A stretch of DNA of 64,000 nucleotides from Diplonema japonicum. Lineage: Eukaryota; Euglenozoa; Diplonemea; Diplonemida; Diplonemidae. Below the pieces are notes generated by a model that did no database searches, was not told the origin of the DNA, and worked only from the letters and a program-made list of their open reading frames with translations. Each line of letters starts with the position of its first letter. Within the stretch, counting starts at the first letter, position 1. The stretch spans positions 62,001-126,000 of the forward strand of contig OZ025712.1 of assembly GCA_964019335.1 (NCBI GenBank). Reading direction: 5' to 3'. The position numbers and the translations under genes were made by a program. Shown piece after piece: positions 57,857-64,000 of this stretch.

Positions 57857-60723
57857 TCAATATACCGTTGCAGCTTCTTCCAGTGATATTTTATTCAACG
57901 CCCCCTTGGCAGCCTGGTCCAGTTTCCCTACAGCGATCGCTTCATCCACGGTGTCCCCTGCGCTGGTGTAGCCCTGTGGTGTATTTTTTCTTTCTTTGTA
58001 GGGGGTATACCTTCCACCCGCTCCTTCCCTCGTATCTCTGATTTTGGTGTTGTTGTGGTTGCCGTTGCTGTGTTCTGTTGTGCATCCTCCCCCCTTGCCG
58101 GTGGTGGCCATGTCCGTGGTCCATGTCTTGGTGCTTGTTGTGCTGCACTTGCTGCGGGGCAGGGGTTTCTGTTGGCTCGATGGTCTCATCCTTTTTATTT
58201 GTAAAAAAAAAGGGGGGGGAAAGAGGGGGGAAATTCATTAATACCTCCTGCTGCCCGTCTAGGATAAGCGCCACAACTGATGTCTCGTAAGGGTGGCACT
58301 TGTGGATGCGTGCCTTGATGCCTACGTTGTTGCCGTAGCCGATAGCGGCTGAGGCGTCTGTGTGAGAGTCGGAGGAGAGCAGCATTGTCTGTTTGTTTTG
58401 TTGTTGAGATTATATTTCTTTCGCAGTACCATGAAGACCCTGCAGCTCCTGGACCACAGCCTGCGCCGCGTTTTGTTCATCTGCAGTGCGCTCTCCGGGT
58501 CGAAGAGGAGGTACATGGCGACGTCCTGCTCCTCTCTGTCGTGGTCGAAGACCTCGTAGCACGCAGGCGTCATCACCACCACCGCCCTGCCGTCGCTTCT
58601 CATGGCAGAGCACGTCTCCTCATGCTGCTTCTCGTTGTCAGCGTCTGCCCACATCACAGTCGCGTAGTTCGGCACGTCGTTCAGCGTGCTCCTGACGCCT
58701 GCGACGTCCCTCTGGCAGCAGATGACTACAATCTTGTCCATGCCGGGAACCTTTAGGACTTGCGGCAGGATATCCATCTTCTGCCTGTGCCCCCTCAGCT
58801 GCAGAAATGTGTACGTCACGCCCACCGATGCGGGCAGCGCGTGCAGCACAGAGTGGTAGCAGATCTTGTCCCTCCGCAGGAACGGCTGCAGCTGCCTGTC
58901 GATGGGCGACGACATGTCTGTTGTGAAGGCGACGATCTGGACCTCTGTCTTGTTGTCCTTCGTCTGCTCCTTGAGCCTCTTGAGGATAGTGGGGAATGCG
59001 GTGTCGGCATGCGACCTGTCGAAACTGGTGCACTCGTCGACAACGAGGGTGTGCACCCTTTTCAGGGAGAGGCGGTTCATGTTGAGCAGTGCGGTGGCCG
59101 TGTCCATAGTGACGACAAGCACCTCAGCACCCATGGCACGCTCGGGGAAAGCGCCCTTGTACAGCGACACAGCAGGGCCGGGTGAGTTCAGCCTTGTAAG
59201 CACCTCTGCACCATTCTCCGCTGCGTTTTGATGTGGAACGAGGACAAGAATGCCTGGCTCGATGGCCATTCCGCTCCCGCCGCCGCCTTTCGTCAGCATC
59301 CGCTGCAGTGCGATGATGGCCCATGTCAGAACCTTGCCGGTGCCCTCCTTCGCAAGGGCGTACACGTCGTAGTCCTTAAGACCTTGCGGCAGGCACTTGG
59401 TTTGCAGTGGCAGTGGGTGGGTGATGCCTTCTTTGCTTAAGTTGTCGCACACGGCCCTGAAGTATGTGGTTGGTGGGGGAGGGGAGGGATGGGGACAGCA
59501 TACCTCATTACTTTTAACTCGCCGAAGGACTTGCTCGAGGTCATGCAGGCTTCGTCAGTGCGTGCTCCAAGCTTGCCCTTTATTTTGAATTTGCTTTCTC
59601 TCTCCTTTATCTCCTTCGCAGCCTCCTGCTCCCGCTCGAGCTGTTGCTTCCGTTCTCGTTCTCTCTTCAGGCTCCGTTCCCGTTCCCTTTCTTCCTTTTC
59701 GCGAAGCTTTGTCATTTTGTCTTGTTCCTCCTTCCATTGCCTTTCCTTCTCGGCTCTTTCCTTCTCCCACTTTGCCCGTTCTTCCTCCCGCTCTTTTTCC
59801 TTTCGTATCTCATTTTGCTTGGCTTCTTCCTTTTCCCTTTCGAACTCAAGCTCCCTCTTGTCCCGTGCAGTGTCCTTGTTGCTGTAGTGTGGCTGGGTCT
59901 GCCCCCTGTCCCTTGTGCTTCTTTCGGTGGAGTAGCCTTTCCCGCTTGATGGTCGTGAGTCCTTGTATTCACCCTGGTTCCCTCTGTATTCGCCTAGGCT
60001 CTTCTTGTATTCGCCTTGGCCCCCTTTGTGGTCACCCTGGTTCCCTCTGTATTCGCCTTGATTTCTTTTGTATTCGCCTTGGCCCCCTTTGTGTTCACCC
60101 TGGTTCCCTCTGTACTCGCTCTGACCCCTTTTGTACTCACTTTGGCTTCCTTTGTACTCACCTTGGCTCTTCTTGTATTCGCCCTGGCTCTCTTTGTGGT
60201 CGCTCTGATTCCCTCTGTATTCGTTGTTCCCTCTGTACTCACCTTGGTTCCCCTTGTGCTCACCCTGGCTCCCTCTGTACCCTCTATTGTGGTCCCTCGT
60301 GTCCTTGTGGACCTGGCTTTTTTGGTTCCAATGGTCCTGGTGGCTGGAGGCAGAGCTGCCCTTTTCCCCTTTACCGGTCCATCTTGGGTTGTTGTTGTTG
60401 CTGCTGCTGCTGTTGTTGTTGTACCTCCCCGCACCCTTGCCGTGTTGCTGGTTGTCATACGATGTCTTGGGCTGGGCACCTTTGCCGTTGCCCTTGCCGC
60501 CTGGTGCCTGCTCCGAATGGGTATCCCTTCTCACCGTAGTCTTCTCCCCGTCTCGTTTCACTGTAACTTTCGAGATTTTCTCCTTTATCGACACAGTCGT
60601 CTTCTCATCCCTGGCGGTGTACTGGGGTTGGCGCCCCCCCTTCCCTCCGCGACCCATTGGCATGGTTGAACGCCTGGTGTGGTTAGCTTTCTCTTTTTTT
60701 CTTCTTCTTTTTTTGTCATCCAT
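57857..60723 (-). CDS. Degenerate DEAD-box helicase with heptad-repeat N-terminus, five exons
   Basis: Exons 60723-59504, 59456-58430, 58388-58245, 58190-58011 and 57973-57857. All phases agree, giving 895 aa. Introns start GTATGC, GTACTG, GTATTA and GTATAC and end in AG; the second (GTACTG) is the least canonical. Residues 150-256 are about 15 seven-residue repeats of the type NQGEYRG. 275-385 is a Lys/Glu/Arg helix. The helicase core starts near 395: the Q motif is recognisable (PLPLQ, Gln425), motif I is KEGTGKV rather than GTGKT, motif II is DECT (547-550) rather than DEAD, motif III is FTT rather than SAT, and HRxGR is absent. It is probably a non-catalytic RNA-binding descendant of a DEAD-box protein. 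The C-terminal 140 residues are low-complexity His/Gln. Confidence 0.72.
59956..60276 (-). repeat. 21-bp coding minisatellite (NQGEYRG heptads)
   Basis: About 15 degenerate tandem 21-bp units encoding [NSG]Q[GS][ED][YH][KR][GKE]. The frame is kept throughout. Copies vary mainly among Gly/Lys/Glu and Tyr/His, giving a hydrophilic, Tyr-spaced low-complexity region like those in RNA-granule proteins. Confidence 0.88.
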
Positions 60724-60900
60724 GGTTTCAAAAAACACTAATAAAAAGAAAAAGCCTTTTTTTTTTCCCTTCTTCTTTTCCATTCTCCTGTTCTTACGAA
60801 GATGTTGCTTTTTGTTTCGCAACACCATCACCTCCACGGCAAGACGGTGAAGGAGAGTAGGAGGTTGTGGTGGGGCTGTAAGGTGGGTTTTTTTTTTTTT

Positions 60901-61487
60901 TATTTCACTCTTCAGAAATTACTTCACGCACTGGGGGGCCCATTACTTCACGCTAAATCTCATTACTTCACGGTGAAATAATGGCCTGTTTTCCGTGAAG
61001 TAATAGGGGGTTTCCGTTAAATAATATGCCTCGGTAGGCCAATTTTTGCCTCGGTTCGGTTCCCAGTGGGGCTACTTTTTCCTCTCAGTTTGCTAGCTTC
61101 CCCCCAGGTTCAGCTCAATTGACCAACTTTTGCCTCGGCTCAGTTCCAAGTTGGACTACTTTTTCCTCCCAATTTGCCCACTTTTGGCTAGGCCTTGTTC
61201 CCAGTTTCTGGGGGTAACTCAGGGTAACTTAGTCAGCTTACCCAAGCACCCCAAATGACTTCAAAATACCGAAGCAGCAGAAAAAAAGGAGCCAGCGGCC
61301 GCGCCAGGTATGGGAAGGCCTGATTAGAGATGGTGACAGTGGCAATGCCAGCGACAGCGGCAGCTCTAAGTCAACAAAAGGAGGGAAAACAACTTGTATT
61401 GTAACCTTTGTAACCCCTCTCTTGTTGTACCCCTTGTCACCCTGTTGTGCCCCTCGTGGTGAAGTAATTTCAGAGTGTCGTGAAATA
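60901..61487. mobile_element. MITE-like element I with terminal inverted repeats
   Basis: The left end (60901-60929) is TATTTCACTC then TTCAGAAATTACTTCACGC; the right end (61459-61487), read in reverse complement, is TATTTCACGACACTC then TGAAATTACTTCAC. The ends match over about 26 bases with a small internal gap, forming imperfect terminal inverted repeats. There is no coding frame. Inside, ATTACTTCACGG (60962-60973) pairs with CCGTGAAGTAAT (60993-61004). The body shares several blocks (GGTTCAGCTCAATT, TCAGTTCCAAGTTGGACTAC, CAGCTTAC, GGCCGCGCCAGG) with element II. A TA target is possible but not proven. Confidence 0.72.
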
Positions 61488-61503
61488 AAACCACTTACCT
61501 ACC

Positions 61504-61557
61504 GCCAAGTAATGCTTTACCGACCTCGAGGTAACGGTAAAGTCATTACTTGTTGGC
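61504..61557. repeat. 54-bp near-perfect fold-back between the MITE-like elements
   Basis: GCCAAGTAATGCTTTACCG (61504-61522) is complementary to CGGTAAAG-CATTACTTG-GGC (61535-61557) with a few bulged bases, and the centre is the palindrome ACCTCGAGGT. It could extrude as a cruciform, or be the remnant of a third small element. Confidence 0.8.
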
Positions 61558-61570
61558 AGTAAATAGCTAT

Positions 61571-61791
61571 AATTTCACTCTTCTGAAATTACTTCACGCT
61601 CTCGGGGAGGACTTTTTTCCATTCAGTTTGCCAATTTTCCACACAGGTTCAGCTCAATTAGGCAACTTTTTTGCCTCGGCTCAGTTCCAAGTTGGACTAC
61701 TTTTTCCTTGGCCAACTTTTTCTATTTAGTCAGCTTACTAAGCTAGCAGAAAGGCCGCGCCAGGAGGAAACCCAGAGAGAGTCGTGAAATA
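61571..61791. mobile_element. MITE-like element II, internally shortened relative
   Basis: The left end AATTTCACTC then TTCTGAAATTACTTCACGC matches element I. The right end keeps GTCGTGAAATAAAACC, as in element I, but lacks the inner GTGAAGTAATTTCAG part. Internal blocks are in the same order as in element I with large gaps between them, so it looks like a deletion derivative. Its right-hand 54 bp overlap the 3' end of the BolA reading frame. Confidence 0.68.
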
Positions 61792-62139
61792 AAACCGGAA
61801 TAGCGAAAATTCTTTTTTTTTTCCCCGCCCCGGAGCATACTTGCTGGCAACCTGAGCAGGGGTCTTTGCCGAGATCGAGAGAGCGTGGACGGGGCCTGCA
61901 AGCTCATCTGTCAATAAATCGTTCACCATCCGGTGACGCTGTACTAATTTTACACCTTCAAAAGCTTCGCTTACTACGATTACCTTAAAATGAGTCTCTG
62001 AGTTTTTCGGCACACTGTGCATGTGGCTCTCATTAATAACTTGCAGAGATATTGGGCTGAATTTTTCAGATAACTTTGTTTCTATAGTGCATTGCACAGG
62101 CCCCGCCATGTTAAGTAGTATTTGTGTAGCCCTCCTCAT
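61738..62139 (-). CDS. BolA-family protein, probably mitochondrial
   Basis: The first frame runs 133 codons from the ATG at 62139. MRRATQILLNMAG could be a short mitochondrial presequence. The BolA fold is clear: IETKLSEKFSPISLQVINESHMHSVP, ETHFKVIVVSEAFEGVKLVQRHRMVNDLL and GPVHALSISAKTP match BolA1-type proteins, with the conserved histidine in QRHRMV. BolA proteins partner monothiol glutaredoxins in iron-sulfur cluster delivery. After VASKYAPGRG the frame enters A-rich sequence and then the right end of MITE element II, which would supply the last ~18 codons. Alternatively a donor at 61840 (GTATGC) splices to an acceptor inside the element (TTTCTGCTAG, about 61742), ending VASNLVS. Which C-terminus is used cannot be told from sequence. 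Confidence 0.85.
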   Translation of the reverse strand: MRRATQILLNMAGPVQCTIETKLSEKFSPISLQVINESHMHSVPKNSETHFKVIVVSEAFEGVKLVQRHRMVNDLLTDELAGPVHALSISAKTPAQVASKYAPGRGKKKEFSLFRFYFTTLSGFPPGAAFLLA

Positions 62140-63366
62140 TCAGCTGTTTTTTTTCTCTTTTTTTTTTCCCTCAGAGGGAAGCAAAGAACAAAAAGGGGGG
62201 GGGGGGGATATATATAAATATAAGAATTAGCTTATTAAATACCATGCATACTTATGGGTATTTTCTTTTTTTTTTGTTTTGTTTTTTTTCTGTTCCCCCA
62301 TCGGGAAAAAAAAAAAAAAAAGTAAAAGAGGAGGGGTGAGAAGAAAGAAAGAAAATAGGACATAGGAGCCACCAATTGTTATGGCGGCTCTTCCCTACCT
62401 CACCCACCCACCCACCCACCGATTTCTCGTGTTATTTTTTTTTTTTTTTTTTTCCCTCTTCAGAATTCATTTTCTTCTCTTTCCTTATCTTTTTTTTTCC
62501 CCTTTCCCCCCCCCCTTTTTTTTCAATACTCGGTTCACCTTTTTTTTTGTCTGGCATCCGCCACACATGTTGCAACAGTACTCTGGAGAAGAAGGAGAAA
62601 AGAAAAAAGAGAAAAACACTCTGAAAAAGCTAGCCATATGAGGTGAAACAAACTACCCCCCCCCCCCCCCCCCCCTGGTAACATACCGTCGAGCACAAGA
62701 CTTTTTTTTTGGAAAAAAGAAAGAAGATTAAAAGAGGCGGGGGGAAAGAAAAGGTGAGAATGTTAATGCTAATTTACCCCCCCCCCCCGTTCTCTATGTA
62801 ATTATATTTTTTTTTTCCCTTTTCTCGCCCATACACAAATAAGAAAGTCACCCATTACACTATGATGGGGATAAGAGAAAAAAAAAAAAAACCTAGAATA
62901 TCCTGTCATCATAGCCAGAGCAATTTTGGTCTTTTTTTTTCTTCCTTTTTTTTATTTTATCCATGCGACCAAAAAAAAAAAAAAAAAAAAAAAACTCAAA
63001 GTGCAGGACAAAAAAAAAAAAAAAAAAAAAAAAAGGCGACTTTTAACGGGGGGAAGAGGTTAAAGAAAGACCACTTTTCAGAAAACAGAGATCGCCCGTT
63101 GTGCACTCCAGCAACCCTGGAACTTCCCACAAAAGTCTCTTTTTTTTTTTTTTTTTTTTTTTTTTGCCCGGGCTCTGATGTGGTTGCAAAAAGTCCTAAG
63201 AACTGCGTGTGTCCTTGCCAATATCAAACAAGAAAACTATTGCAAACTCTAGGCAAGGGGGATAGTGCCGGATAGTGCCCCCCCCCCCCCCTTTTTTTTA
63301 TATCCCCCCCTCTTCATTTTATTTTTGAAAAAAAAAAAAAAAAAATAACCCCAGCAAAATAAAAAA
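62140..63366. other. Intergenic, homopolymer-rich
   Basis: Runs of every base: C21 (62656-62676), C-runs near 62778-62788 and 63278-63291, A- and T-runs above 20. No gene is recognised. Short open stretches translate to Lys, Phe or Pro runs only. Confidence 0.7.
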
Positions 63367-64000
63367 TCATCTTGTATAGGCTGGTAACGCGGCGATCTGT
63401 TTTCGGACAAAAGCGAGCTCCTCCTGGTAGCTTTGGCTGGGAGCCTCGCCGGGGGTGCAGGTTTCAGATGGGTCGGAAAAGAAATTGAGAAGCTTGTCCT
63501 TATTCATGGACAGAATTAGCTTGACTTCGTCCGTCTTGTTCGGGTTGCCGACAAACAACTTGAAAACATGGAAAGCTTCGAATTTAATATGTGCGGAGGT
63601 GTCACGGAGCAGGATCATAACCGCCTTGAGGTGCTGCGTCGATTGCGTCACCTTTGTCATAACACCAAAGTTCGATTTTCGAAGCAGCAGCTCACCGAGA
63701 ATTTTCAACGATTGTCGACGTGTCACATAATTCTGCTGAGGTTGCAACAGCTTCAAATACTGACCGAAAAACGGGGTGTAGTGAGCTGTCATATATTCCT
63801 CTGCAATAACCGGGTGTTTTGTCAACGCCTCCTTGAACGTCCAAAACGCATCGCTAGCAACTTCAAAATCTACCACATTGACGTACCTGAAGAATCTACG
63901 GAACAAAGAGCTTTCAAAAAACGCGGGTGTGATCTCTGTGTCTTTAGGGTGGTTGAGAAGTTTTCTGAGAATCGACTCGTGCCTTATCGCCTGTCTCAAG
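63367..64000 (-). CDS. Mo25/CAB39-family scaffold protein, 3' part
   Basis: About 211 codons of the C-terminal portion; the gene continues past the right window edge. FFRYVNVVDFEVASDAFWTFKEALTKH, NYVTRRQSLKILGELLLRKSNFGVMTKV, LKAVMILLRDTSAHIKFEAFHVFKLFVGNPNKT and the ending RKQIAAL align block by block with Mo25 (CAB39), a helical-repeat scaffold. In animals and fungi Mo25 activates STE20/GCK-type kinases (STRAD-LKB1, MST, Kic1). It fits with the GCK-type kinase at 55345-56986 as a possible partner. The stop is TGA at 63367. Confidence 0.93.
   Translation of the reverse strand, partial: LRQAIRHESILRKLLNHPKDTEITPAFFESSLFRRFFRYVNVVDFEVASDAFWTFKEALTKHPVIAEEYMTAHYTPFFGQYLKLLQPQQNYVTRRQSLKILGELLLRKSNFGVMTKVTQSTQHLKAVMILLRDTSAHIKFEAFHVFKLFVGNPNKTDEVKLILSMNKDKLLNFFSDPSETCTPGEAPSQSYQEELAFVRKQIAALPAYTR

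Noticed and set aside
58245-58388. Separate small gene starting at ATG 58385 with a CHPYE (CutA-like) motif
   Set aside because: It would overlap the helicase frame. A 41-nt intron (58389-58429) joins the two in phase, and the motif is too short to support CutA.
58322-58430. Helicase C-terminus read straight through to 58322
   Set aside because: It gives a low-quality tail that overlaps the next coding block in another frame; splicing at 58429 explains both.
1-64000. Prokaryotic features: operons with Shine-Dalgarno sites, CRISPR arrays, insertion sequences, phage genes
   Set aside because: Spliceosomal introns, histones and eukaryotic signalling genes show this is nuclear eukaryotic DNA; the direct repeats present are microsatellites or duplicated genes.

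Overview
This is nuclear DNA from a microbial eukaryote. Reasons: spliceosomal introns (37-122 nt, donors mostly GTATGN/GTAAGN, acceptors CAG/TAG), core histones (H2B and a divergent H4-like protein), mitochondrial Hsp70, a mitochondrial carrier, BolA, a Snapin-like protein, STE-group kinases, Mo25 and a DEAH-box RNA helicase. Coding DNA is GC-rich with C/G third positions. Intergenic DNA is full of homopolymer runs of all four bases. Every gene I can support lies on the minus strand across 64 kb. That one-way layout, plus a cytochrome-b5-fused soluble fumarate reductase and a membrane-anchored APX/CcP-type peroxidase, is compatible with Euglenozoa or another lineage with unidirectional gene arrays. 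The lineage is inference and I would not name it.

Layout, left to right (all genes read right to left). 0.1-4.6 kb: unknown protein, fumarate reductase copy 1, H4-like protein. 5.0-14.1 kb: six tandem copies of a secreted 18-cysteine protein family. 14.8-18.3 kb: H2B and fumarate reductase copy 2. 18.6-27.4 kb: two mtHsp70 copies flanking an M1 aminopeptidase. 27.6-31.1 kb: purple acid phosphatase, an unknown protein and a Kelch protein. 31.4-37.1 kb: a second cluster of four 18-Cys genes, partly a 3.3 kb copy of the first. 37.4-42.4 kb: mitochondrial carrier, coiled-coil protein, Snapin-like protein and a SAM/multi-TM protein. 42.4-46.1 kb: homopolymer-rich DNA with probable unresolved short exons. 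46.1-60.7 kb: PX-MAP3K-like kinase, EF-hand protein, coiled-coil protein, WW-DEAH helicase, folate-receptor-like protein, peroxidase, GCK kinase and a degenerate DEAD-box protein. 60.9-61.8 kb: two MITE-like elements and a fold-back. 61.7-64 kb: BolA and the 3' part of Mo25.

The main unexplained structure is in the 18-Cys gene clusters. Eight of ten genes carry, 76-161 bp past the stop codon, a conserved unit of hairpins whose stems differ in sequence between copies yet stay paired. This suggests selection on RNA or cruciform structure. The protein family and these hairpin units together are the best candidate for an undescribed system.

A second theme is recent duplication and homogenisation. 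The fumarate reductase genes encode identical proteins. The mtHsp70 copies match from stop codon to start codon, introns included, apart from a CAA microsatellite inside intron 1. A 3.3 kb piece of the 18-Cys array is repeated 23.7 kb away with one gene swapped for another subtype.

Limits: gene models were made by eye. Exon joins rest on reading-frame continuity and splice consensus, not transcripts, and family calls rest on remembered motifs, not searches.
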